A DNA stretch of 64,000 nt, from positions 181,704 to 245,703 of the forward strand of contig NZ_KB906678.1 in the NCBI RefSeq assembly GCF_000381545.1. The letters run 5' to 3'. Position numbers and translations under genes: made by a program. Positions 26,878-34,186 of this stretch are shown here, piece after piece; the first letter of the stretch is position 1, and each line of letters opens with the position of its first letter. Source of the DNA: Rhodonellum psychrophilum GCM71 = DSM 17998. Its GTDB lineage: Bacteria > Bacteroidota > Bacteroidia > Cytophagales > Cyclobacteriaceae. The notes under the pieces are model-generated. The model was not told the origin of the DNA, ran no database searches, and saw nothing but the letters and a program-made list of their open reading frames with translations.

Positions 26878-28058
26878 TTCTCAACTAATTTTACTTTGTA
26901 AATTCTTAAAAAATCCTCTTCCACTTCATCATTTGGAGCTTTTTCCATCCATAGAAACCCTCCTGCTGAAGCAAAACCACTCTTATTCACTTTGTCAGGA
27001 AAATCAAGATTTCCAATGATATTTAGGGTGTTTTGATCTAAAATCAAAATACCCTGTTTTACTTCATTTTCCACTTGATTGTAAAGTTTCTCCGATTCTT
27101 CTTTATCTCCGGAGATCCAAAGGGCTTCTAATTCTTTCATTTTTTCCTCCGGAACACCTCCATAGTAATGAATCAGTAGCTTTCCATCTACGATATGAAT
27201 ATTTCTGATGGCTGGAGTATTGCCTTTAATCGTAATTGAACCTTTGGAAAATTCTGCTCTTGGAGTTACCGGTAATTTCTCAAAACCAGGTATACTCAGT
27301 TGGACAATGGTATCCAACTTAACTCCTTCAGAACTTAGGTCATAGACATTCAGTCGCTGCTCCGCACCCAAAGCGATGTAAAGTTTCTCGTCTGTAGCCT
27401 CTAGTGCCGGCGCATAATCACTTTCAAAATAACCACCCCCATCCAAAAAATGGCTTCCCTGCTCAAAGGGTACAATCTCAATGAATTTTTCTTCCTCAAT
27501 ATCGATAAGTTCCAGAGCCTTGAAGTTGTCATAAAATCTTTGTTCTCCCGCGAAAGAATCCCGTGTTCGGACCGATTTACTAAGCAAATACTGCTTTCCA
27601 TTAAGTGACACAATTTCAATTCCCTTACCAGAAAAACTCATAAAACCCGCTCCTCCCATAGACTCAGGATGCGCTAGCCTTTTAACCATATTGCCTTCCA
27701 AATCATAGATAAAAACCCCCTTCATTCCGACTAGAGCGAGTTGATTTTCATTGACGAAACCTGGAAATTCCATAAGAAACCCATAAGAATCAGGTGTATC
27801 CTCTTTTTTCGAAAATCGGCTGACAATACTACCTGAATTATCGGTGATGATAAATTCTTTGTTGGCAAAATCATGGAAAGCAAATCGATCTGCCTTTGGA
27901 CTGACATCGGTGATCATGGGATTTCCCAAAATCTTCAAATCCAATGAATCTACAATCTGAAAGGAATAAGCGGTTGGAATTTCCTGTCCCTTTTCTTTGG
28001 GATCCGCACAGGAATAAAAAAATAGGGTTGCGAATAGGCACAGTTGAAGATGTTTCAT
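26874..28058 (-). CDS. DUF4221-type 6-bladed propeller lipoprotein (first of a tandem pair)
   Basis: 394 residues with signal MKHLQLCLFATLFFYSC (lipobox FYSC). Blades include FAFHDFANKEFIITDNSGSI, LALVGMKGVFIYDLEGNMVK, LYIALGAEQRLNVYDLSSEG and GILILDQNTLNIIGNLD. It ends FLRIYKVKLVEK, matching the end of the downstream paralogue. The segment YYGGVPEEKMKELEALWISG lines up with YYGGIDEDTF in the neighbour, supporting duplication. The mature protein is probably surface-exposed or periplasmic. No enzymatic motif was seen. Confidence 0.72.
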   Translation of the reverse strand: MKHLQLCLFATLFFYSCADPKEKGQEIPTAYSFQIVDSLDLKILGNPMITDVSPKADRFAFHDFANKEFIITDNSGSIVSRFSKKEDTPDSYGFLMEFPGFVNENQLALVGMKGVFIYDLEGNMVKRLAHPESMGGAGFMSFSGKGIEIVSLNGKQYLLSKSVRTRDSFAGEQRFYDNFKALELIDIEEEKFIEIVPFEQGSHFLDGGGYFESDYAPALEATDEKLYIALGAEQRLNVYDLSSEGVKLDTIVQLSIPGFEKLPVTPRAEFSKGSITIKGNTPAIRNIHIVDGKLLIHYYGGVPEEKMKELEALWISGDKEESEKLYNQVENEVKQGILILDQNTLNIIGNLDFPDKVNKSGFASAGGFLWMEKAPNDEVEEDFLRIYKVKLVEK

Positions 28059-28181
28059 TGTCCAATATAAAAAACTTTTGGCTCTAAATAATGAGTTATT
28101 AGTTCATTTTTTTAAAAAAATTTGCCCATTTATAGACTCTTTCGCTGCTCCTATCAAAGCATAGGATGAAGCAAGGCATAA

Positions 28182-28213
28182 AAAAAGTGGCCATCTCGCG
28201 ACAGCCACTTTTT
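28182..28213 (-). terminator. Terminator after rpsA
   Basis: A perfect 10-bp stem (28182-28191 with 28204-28213), 12-base loop, with A/T tracts on both sides. It could work in either direction. It lies 68 bases past the rpsA stop on the minus strand. Confidence 0.75.
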
Positions 28214-28280
28214 GTATTGGATAAGAAATTTGAAATTTCCACTTCGACATAAGATACTCACGCATCTCGCGCCTGGTGTC

Positions 28281-30041
28281 TTATTTCTTTCCGCCTTCCA
28301 TTTTCTCTTTCAATTCTGCCAAAGCATCCAAATCACCAAGGGTGGATTTTTCAGCTGGAGCAGCGGATGAAGGAGCATCTTCTTTCTTCTTGGCTTTCTT
28401 TGGAGCTTTTGCTTCCTCTCTGAAAGTAGCAGTATGGGAAAGTACTATTCTCTTGTCTTCTTTGGAGAATTCGGATACTTTGAAATCCAATGATTCACCA
28501 ACTTCTACAGAAGAACCGTCTTCTTTTTCAAGGTTTTTGATCGTTGCGAATCCTTCCAAGCCGTATGGCAATTCAAGAACCGCACCTTTGTCATTTTTGG
28601 AAACAACGGTACACTTGTGGTCAGAACCGATTGGGAATACGGTTTCGAAAGTATCCCAAGGATTTTCTTCCAATTGCTTGTGACCCAATGCCAACCTTCT
28701 GTTGTCAACGTCAAGTTCCAATACCGCAACACTCAATTCATCACCGACTTTTACAAACTCAGATGGATGTTTGATTTTCTTGGTCCAAGAAAGATCAGAT
28801 ACGTGAACCAATCCGTCAATTCCTTCTTCCAATTCAAGGAACAAACCAAAGTTGGTCAAGTTTCTTACCACTCCCTTGTGCTTGGTACCTACGGCGTATT
28901 TAGTAGCCATATCACCTTTAGTCCAAGGATCTTCAGTCAATTGTTTGATACCCAAAGACATTTTTCTTTCGTCTTTGTCCAAAGTCAAGACAACTGCTTC
29001 GATCTCGTCGTTTACTTTTACGAAATCCGCTGGATTTCTCAAATGCTGAGACCAGCTCATTTCAGAAACGTGGATCAAACCTTCAACACCTGGAGCCAAT
29101 TCAAGGAATGCACCGTAATCTGCTACGTTTACAATCCTACCTTTGACTCTAGAACCGATTTCAAGGTTAGCAGAAAGAGAATCCCATGGATGTGGAGTCA
29201 ATTGCTTCATGCCCAAAGAAATTCTTTTCTTGTCATCATCAAAGTCAAGCACAACGATCTGAACTTTGTCGTCCAGGTTAAGCACTTCTTCCGGATGATT
29301 GATACGTCCCCAAGAGATATCTGTAATGTGAAGTAGACCATCTACACCACCCAAGTCGATGAATACACCGAAATTGGTCATGTTTTTGATCACACCTTCC
29401 AAAATCTGACCTTTCTCTAGGTTGTTGAGGATTTCTGCTTTTTGTTTCTCCAAATCCTTCTCGATGAGGATTTTATGAGAAACGACAACGTTATCGTTAG
29501 CGTGGTTGATTTTAACCACTTTTACTTCCATTTTCTTACCTACATAGATATCAAAATCCCTGATAGGTTTCACATCGATTTGAGAACCTGGCAAGAAAGC
29601 TTCAACACCGTAGATATCCACGATCAATCCACCTTTTGTCCTTCTCTTCACCAATCCTTCGATCACCTTGTCGTTTTCAAGCGCATCTTCGATGTCTTGC
29701 CATGCACGAACCATTCTGGCTTTCTTTCTGGAAAGGACCAATTGGCCAAGAGAGTTTTCTTGTTCTTCGATGAACAAATCCACTACATCTCCGATTTTCA
29801 GATCTGGAAGATCGCGGAATTCACTTACGGGCACCAATCCATCGGATTTGAAACCGATATTGATGATCACGTCCTTATCATTGATGCCTACTACGGTACC
29901 TTTGATGACTTCCTTTTCTGTGATTTCGTTCAGGGTTCCAGTGTAAAGGGCCTCCATTTCGGCTCTTTTTTCCTTGGAGTAACCTTCGCCAAAACCTTTG
30001 GTGGCAAAATTGTCCCAGTTAAATTCTTCTTTATTCGACAT
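28281..30041 (-). CDS. rpsA: 30S ribosomal protein S1
   Basis: 586 residues starting at the Met at 30041 (MSNKEEFNWDNF); an ATG 12 bases upstream is less likely. Six S1 RNA-binding repeats are visible, beginning near residues 45, 130, 215, 300, 385 and 470. The central ones carry the FGVFIDLGGVDGLLHITDIS type signature. The C-terminal tail is Lys/Ala-rich (AKKAKKKEDAPSSAAPAEKS). S1 brings mRNA to the ribosome; Bacteroidota mRNAs often lack strong Shine-Dalgarno sites. It is transcribed alone. Confidence 0.96.
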   Translation of the reverse strand: MSNKEEFNWDNFATKGFGEGYSKEKRAEMEALYTGTLNEITEKEVIKGTVVGINDKDVIINIGFKSDGLVPVSEFRDLPDLKIGDVVDLFIEEQENSLGQLVLSRKKARMVRAWQDIEDALENDKVIEGLVKRRTKGGLIVDIYGVEAFLPGSQIDVKPIRDFDIYVGKKMEVKVVKINHANDNVVVSHKILIEKDLEKQKAEILNNLEKGQILEGVIKNMTNFGVFIDLGGVDGLLHITDISWGRINHPEEVLNLDDKVQIVVLDFDDDKKRISLGMKQLTPHPWDSLSANLEIGSRVKGRIVNVADYGAFLELAPGVEGLIHVSEMSWSQHLRNPADFVKVNDEIEAVVLTLDKDERKMSLGIKQLTEDPWTKGDMATKYAVGTKHKGVVRNLTNFGLFLELEEGIDGLVHVSDLSWTKKIKHPSEFVKVGDELSVAVLELDVDNRRLALGHKQLEENPWDTFETVFPIGSDHKCTVVSKNDKGAVLELPYGLEGFATIKNLEKEDGSSVEVGESLDFKVSEFSKEDKRIVLSHTATFREEAKAPKKAKKKEDAPSSAAPAEKSTLGDLDALAELKEKMEGGKK

Positions 30042-30155
30042 ATTGTAAGTCAATCCTGATTTTCAACCACCCTAGGATCATCGGGTTGAGGTTTTTAGTA
30101 AATAACAAAGTCCCTGACTGTCAGCCAAAGAGACCCCATTCAATCGAATGGATTG

Positions 30156-30163
30156 CAAAGGTA
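30156..30163 (-). promoter_or_regulatory. Possible -7 box of the rpsA promoter
   Basis: The minus strand reads TACCTTTG, matching TAnnTTTG, 115 bases upstream of the rpsA start. No clear TTTG is seen at the -33 distance, so this is tentative. Confidence 0.35.
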
Positions 30164-30231
30164 GGGAATTTTTGGAAAAGGAGAATAACGGGTGATAAGT
30201 TTATTCAGCTATTTGCAAATCAAAAAACAGT

Positions 30232-31389
30232 TCATTCTCTCACAATAGCTTTAATTACAACAAAGTTATCATTTTGAAAATCATGTTCATTTATTTTATA
30301 AAACTGATGAATTCCATCCGGTTTATTAAAAATATTGGAACTGATTGATTTTCCCCCAAAACTTTTGAGATACTCTTTTTGAAAACTTCTTGAATCTTTG
30401 AATAAAATAATATTCCCATTGAATTGGGAAATTGGCGAAAAATCTCCTTCAAAATGATCAAAATCATTTATGAATTTTGAAATAACGGTATATCTTTTTA
30501 AGTCTTCATCTAAAAGAATGTATTTGGTTTTTAATCCTATTTGAACAATTGTTGCCAAGAAATTATTCTTAAGAGGAAGAAATGAAAATAAATTTTCTAC
30601 CATATTGTTCTCCCTAAGGTAGGTATATCTTTCAGGAGAAAGTCCAAATTCCATTCTCTTTTGATTTGGAAAATTATACCGTCCAAAATCGAATTCAATC
30701 TCATTTTCGATATTCCCAGTTTCATCAAATACAACAACTTCGTAAGATGTGTCAAGCTTCAAAAAAATCTTTTTACTTAGATCATCTTTTATGAAACCAG
30801 AAGTTGAAGAATAATTAATCCCTATGAACTCTTCTTGTACTTTTTTCATCCCTAAAAGATCATTTCTATTTTTTCCTACAATAGAAAAGTTCTCGTACTC
30901 AGGTCTATTCGCAAAATACATTAAAAGTTGATTGCTTGATTGATGAATGTTGTAAGGGTGAAATTCAATTTTATTTTCCTCTTTGAATGCTCCCAACAAA
31001 TCAAACTTTATTAATTTCTTTAAATTATTGTCCAATATTAAAATTTCACCTTGGAGTATTTGGAAATCTTCCAGATTTAAGAATTCACCTGGTCCAGGCC
31101 CGGAAGATTTAATTATCTTTTCAAATTTTCCCGAACTATTAAATATTAATAGATTATTTAGTTCTCTATCCTGAACAAAAACCCCAAATTCATTTGCTGT
31201 TAATTTGGATGGATTTATAAGCGGTACACTATCAGGTATTTGGAGAAAAATATACTCAAAACTTTCAAAAATATCCGAATACTTTAACTCTTTGGTATCG
31301 TTCAAATTAATTGAAATTTTTTCTTTATCGAATTCTTTTGTACAACTAAGAAAAACGAACAATATAATGCAAAAGAAATTTGTTTTCAT
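30232..31389 (-). CDS. 6-bladed beta-propeller lipoprotein (DUF5128/BF3164-like)
   Basis: 385 residues from the Met at 31389, which opens the lipoprotein signal MKTNFFCIILFVFLSC (lipobox FLSC). The motif SSGPGPGEFLNLEDF near 95-110 is characteristic of Bacteroidota 6-bladed propeller lipoproteins (G-x-G-P-G-E-[YF]). Further blades follow (ILILDNNLKKLIKFDLLGAF, SYEVVVFDETGNIENEIEFD, KYILLDEDLKRYTVISKF). Only one base separates its ATG from the stop of the small secreted peptide gene upstream, so the two are almost certainly co-translated. The role is unknown; peptide binding is a possibility suggested by context only. Confidence 0.8.
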   Translation of the reverse strand: MKTNFFCIILFVFLSCTKEFDKEKISINLNDTKELKYSDIFESFEYIFLQIPDSVPLINPSKLTANEFGVFVQDRELNNLLIFNSSGKFEKIIKSSGPGPGEFLNLEDFQILQGEILILDNNLKKLIKFDLLGAFKEENKIEFHPYNIHQSSNQLLMYFANRPEYENFSIVGKNRNDLLGMKKVQEEFIGINYSSTSGFIKDDLSKKIFLKLDTSYEVVVFDETGNIENEIEFDFGRYNFPNQKRMEFGLSPERYTYLRENNMVENLFSFLPLKNNFLATIVQIGLKTKYILLDEDLKRYTVISKFINDFDHFEGDFSPISQFNGNIILFKDSRSFQKEYLKSFGGKSISSNIFNKPDGIHQFYKINEHDFQNDNFVVIKAIVRE

Positions 31390-31390
31390 A

Positions 31391-31636
31391 TTACAATTTT
31401 TGAGAAAATAAACCTTCCCCACATGAAATTTGAGAAGAAACTGTACATGATGCATATTCCATTGGCCTGCATTTTACCACCCAAAGTGTAACAGCAACTA
31501 CAGGATAGCTACACGGTTCAAGTTTTGGTTCATAGCCTTCTTCAGGCAAAGCTGCTTGACTTTGCACATTCCCTGAAGAAAACAACATTACCACCATTGC
31601 AAAACCTAAGGTGGTGGATAAAATGAACTTTTTCAT
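31391..31636 (-). CDS. Small secreted four-cysteine peptide, NVEALA-like
   Basis: 81 residues. The signal peptide MKKFILSTTLGFAMVVMLFS is followed by SSGNVQSQAALPEE, which resembles the NVEALA motif (Asn23-Val24) of small Bacteroidota peptides encoded next to propeller lipoproteins. After likely cleavage near residue 28, about 53 residues remain with four Cys (42, 56, 64, 72) able to form two disulfides. The TAA stop is one base from the ATG of the propeller lipoprotein. NVEALA proteins have no proven function that I know of. The match is by motif and context, not by search. Confidence 0.7.
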   Translation of the reverse strand: MKKFILSTTLGFAMVVMLFSSGNVQSQAALPEEGYEPKLEPCSYPVVAVTLWVVKCRPMEYASCTVSSQISCGEGLFSQKL

Positions 31637-31880
31637 AAGATTAATTATTAATTGTTAAAAATAAATTAGTTCACTAAAAATAAAAAAAAACGAACTGCAA
31701 AATATTCGCAACATTTTTAAAAAAAAGAAAGATGTTTTTAGATTTTAGGATTATTAGCTTTACCTAATCAGATATAATATTTTTAATTTGCAGTTCATTT
31801 TATTTTATCTCTTGAAACGAATCTTAAAGGGAAACCTATATAAAAATTCTCATTCCCACCCCAACCTCCTCAAAAAACGA
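31637..31880. other. AT-rich leader region upstream of the secreted peptide gene
   Basis: Very AT-rich, with poly-A tracts near 31678-31690 and 31718-31728. No gene and no full TTTG/TAnnTTTG promoter pair was found, although it must hold the promoter of the peptide/propeller unit. Confidence 0.4.
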
Positions 31881-31906
31881 AACCCCTGAAATCGCTTTCA
31901 GGGGTT
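31881..31906. terminator. Intergenic terminator-like hairpin
   Basis: An 11-bp perfect stem (31881-31891 with 31896-31906), 4-base loop TCGC, with TTGTTTG after it. It lies between the two divergent units (peptide on minus, plsC on plus), so it has no gene directly in front of it. It may be a leader hairpin for one of them or a remnant. Confidence 0.5.
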
Positions 31907-31923
31907 GTTTGCAAGCAAAGAGT

Positions 31924-31947
31924 GAGTAAATTGATTTAAATTACTCA
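31924..31947. promoter_or_regulatory. Possible operator upstream of plsC
   Basis: Inverted repeat TGAGTAA-N10-TTACTCA ending 23 bases before the plsC ATG. Size and symmetry suit a dimeric repressor site, but the region is AT-rich and this may be chance. Confidence 0.3.
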
Positions 31948-31970
31948 AAAATAACAAAAGAGATTCAAAA

Positions 31971-32699
31971 ATGAAAATAATCAGGTCCATTTACACTTTG
32001 TACGCCGTCCTGCTGTTTATATTGCTGATGTTGGTTTTCGGATTGTTCATTGTCCTTCCACTTTTGATCAGTCCCAGAGGAGGAAAAATCTCCTTTTTTT
32101 TCTTAAGGGTTTGGGCCATCCTCTGGTCATTTTTGATTGGCATTCGATTCCGCACTTTTGGGACAGCGCACATTGATCTCAATCAAGCCTATATCTACAT
32201 CTTCAATCACCGCTCATTTTTGGATGCGCCCCTCATCCCGATGGCCATCAAACAGGAGCTTCGGGGACTGGGAAAAAAAGAGCTCTCCAAGATTCCGATT
32301 TTTGGACTGATCATCTCAAGGGTCGCTGTGTGGGTGGACCGCAAAGACAGCCAATCGAGAAAGGCATCTTTGACAAAGATGCAGGAAATACTTCAGCAAG
32401 GAATTTCCATCATCGTGGCACCGGAAGGAACCCGAAATGACACCGATAAGACCTTGCTGCCTTTTCAGAAAGGTGCTTTCCGCTTGGCCATCGACACCCA
32501 AACACCCATCCTTCCAATGGCTGTGATCGGGGCAGACAAATTGCTGCCCAAAGGATCTTTATTGCTCCGCCCAGGAGTGATCGAAATTTACTTTTCCGCC
32601 CCTATCCTGCCTTCCTCTTTGAAGGCTGAAAACCCAGTGGAGCATTTGTCAGAAAAATGCTATTCAAGACTGGAGGCCATGATTTTGACCCACGAATAG
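31971..32699 (+). CDS. plsC: 1-acyl-sn-glycerol-3-phosphate acyltransferase
   Basis: 242 residues. An N-terminal membrane anchor has two hydrophobic stretches (about 8-38 and 43-60). The acyltransferase catalytic motif HRSFLD (H-x4-D) is near residue 81, and the phosphate-binding motif PEGTR near 145 is followed by FQKGAFRLA. It adds the second acyl chain to lysophosphatidic acid in phospholipid synthesis at the inner membrane. It is a single-gene unit ending in a very strong hairpin shared with the convergent SusD gene. Confidence 0.92.
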   Translation: MKIIRSIYTLYAVLLFILLMLVFGLFIVLPLLISPRGGKISFFFLRVWAILWSFLIGIRFRTFGTAHIDLNQAYIYIFNHRSFLDAPLIPMAIKQELRGLGKKELSKIPIFGLIISRVAVWVDRKDSQSRKASLTKMQEILQQGISIIVAPEGTRNDTDKTLLPFQKGAFRLAIDTQTPILPMAVIGADKLLPKGSLLLRPGVIEIYFSAPILPSSLKAENPVEHLSEKCYSRLEAMILTHE

Positions 32700-32708
32700 G
32701 CAAAAAAA

Positions 32709-32750
32709 ACCGAGGCTTTCGAATGGGAAATCCCATTCGAAAGCCTCGGT
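32709..32750. terminator. Bidirectional terminator between plsC and susD
   Basis: A perfect 20-bp inverted repeat (32709-32728 with 32731-32750) with a 2-base centre, flanked by A7 and T/A tracts. It serves the convergent plsC (plus) and SusD-like (minus) genes. Confidence 0.9.
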
Positions 32751-32786
32751 AAAAAAATCAATCGCGACTAATCTTTCAATTTAAAA

Positions 32787-34166
32787 TCAATTCCCAACGT
32801 ATTGATCCCAACTCAATTCCGCCTGTGGATGTGGAAACTGGGTGAATATGGTGCCTTGATCATAAGAAGTTGGGATTTCATTGAGTTTGTTATACCGCCT
32901 AGCATCTATCCATCGATGGCCCCAAGGTTCTGCCCAAAGGGAATACCTTCTTTGGTACAGGATTTCATCTATCAGTGCTGCCTGGGCAGTACTTCCCGAA
33001 TAAACCCCTATTCCAGCTGCACTACGGATAATATTGATTGCTTCCACTGCCTGGGCGGTTTGGTTCAGATTCGCATGGGCTTCGGCTTTCAGCAAAATCA
33101 ACTCTTCGTTTTTGATAAAGGGTATCGGAGTTGTATTACTGGCCCACCTTGCGTCCTGATGGGTACCCACCAAAGGTGTGGCATCCGTGGTGATGGTGAC
33201 CGCAGTGGTTCTCTGCAAGAACTTCCTGGCAACCCGCAAATCACCCGGGGTTGCATCATCCAGGACGGACGGATGCACTACAACAATGGTATTGATGGCT
33301 GCATTTGGGACATAGAAAAGCGGATTGAAAGCATCTGGCGGCCCGTTATAAGGATGTGACGGTCCAGCGTTTAAATTCCCAGTCAAGTTTATAAATGACC
33401 CGTCAAGGGCAGTCAAAACCCCCTGCCAATCTGCCCTATAAGCATTTGCGCGGGCGGTGATTGCCTTGTTGACTTGCCTAATTCCCTCCACTGTGTTAAA
33501 GCCACTGAATCCTGGCGTCAATCTAAAGGGGAAATTACCAGTCCCTGCGCTGGATAGCTCCTGATCTGCCTGGTCCAACAAACTCTTCACGTGATCCATT
33601 GCTGCTTCATAACCAACAAATGGGCCGGGATTAAGTGGGTCCTTGACATCTATCCTGATCCCATTTTGATAAACAAAATTGGCAGGTATCATAAATTGGA
33701 AACCTTGGATCATTTTGGCAAAACCGGATACTGCCCGTCGTTCAGCATCTGTGAGGACACTGGCATTTTCGGCGGAAGTCACCAAAACATCCGCTTGTTT
33801 GATGGCTTGGTACGGGGCTGCCCAAGAGCCACCTCCCGTATTCCCAAAACCAAAATAGGATCTGTCCGGCACCCTTCCTGCTTGTCCAAGCCAATCCGTT
33901 TGAAACCGAGGATCAGAGGCATTCAAATACCAGGTTTCTCGACCAAAGGTATTCCAAGCTTGTGAAATATTGGTCACATATCCTCTGTGCCTCGATTCCA
34001 ATCCTGTAAGCAAAAACTGGATTTGCTCTTTGGAGGCATTGTTAGTCACACTGGATACTGAAGGATTGTTGGGGTCATCGATTTGGTCCAGATCCAAGGG
34101 GTTACAGGACAAAACGACGGAAGCCAACAGTATCGCTATTGCTATATTTATATTTATTCTTTTCAT
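32787..34166 (-). CDS. SusD/RagB-family nutrient-binding outer-membrane lipoprotein
   Basis: 459 residues. The lipoprotein signal MKRININIAIAILLASVVLSC (18-21 VLSC) is followed by NPLDLDQIDDPNNPS, a typical SusD start. TPR-like helical segments follow (LLKAEAHANLNQTAQAVEAI near 355), and the C-terminus has the usual RRYSLWAEPWGHRWIDARRY segment near 410. SusD caps the SusC barrel and captures oligosaccharide or peptide ligands. It lies 20 bases after the SusC gene. No glycan-active enzyme is fused or adjacent except the DUF1080 locus beyond the SusC promoter. Confidence 0.93.
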   Translation of the reverse strand: MKRININIAIAILLASVVLSCNPLDLDQIDDPNNPSVSSVTNNASKEQIQFLLTGLESRHRGYVTNISQAWNTFGRETWYLNASDPRFQTDWLGQAGRVPDRSYFGFGNTGGGSWAAPYQAIKQADVLVTSAENASVLTDAERRAVSGFAKMIQGFQFMIPANFVYQNGIRIDVKDPLNPGPFVGYEAAMDHVKSLLDQADQELSSAGTGNFPFRLTPGFSGFNTVEGIRQVNKAITARANAYRADWQGVLTALDGSFINLTGNLNAGPSHPYNGPPDAFNPLFYVPNAAINTIVVVHPSVLDDATPGDLRVARKFLQRTTAVTITTDATPLVGTHQDARWASNTTPIPFIKNEELILLKAEAHANLNQTAQAVEAINIIRSAAGIGVYSGSTAQAALIDEILYQRRYSLWAEPWGHRWIDARRYNKLNEIPTSYDQGTIFTQFPHPQAELSWDQYVGN

Positions 34167-34186
34167 GACTTATCAGGTTTAAGTGA

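Noticed and set aside
28192..28271. Two copies of CATCTCGCG near the rpsA end
   Set aside because: The match is only 9 bases and lies partly in the terminator loop; no wider repeat was seen.
28617..29336. 239-codon plus-strand frame opposite rpsA
   Set aside because: It is antisense to the conserved S1 repeats, has no recognisable domain and atypical composition.
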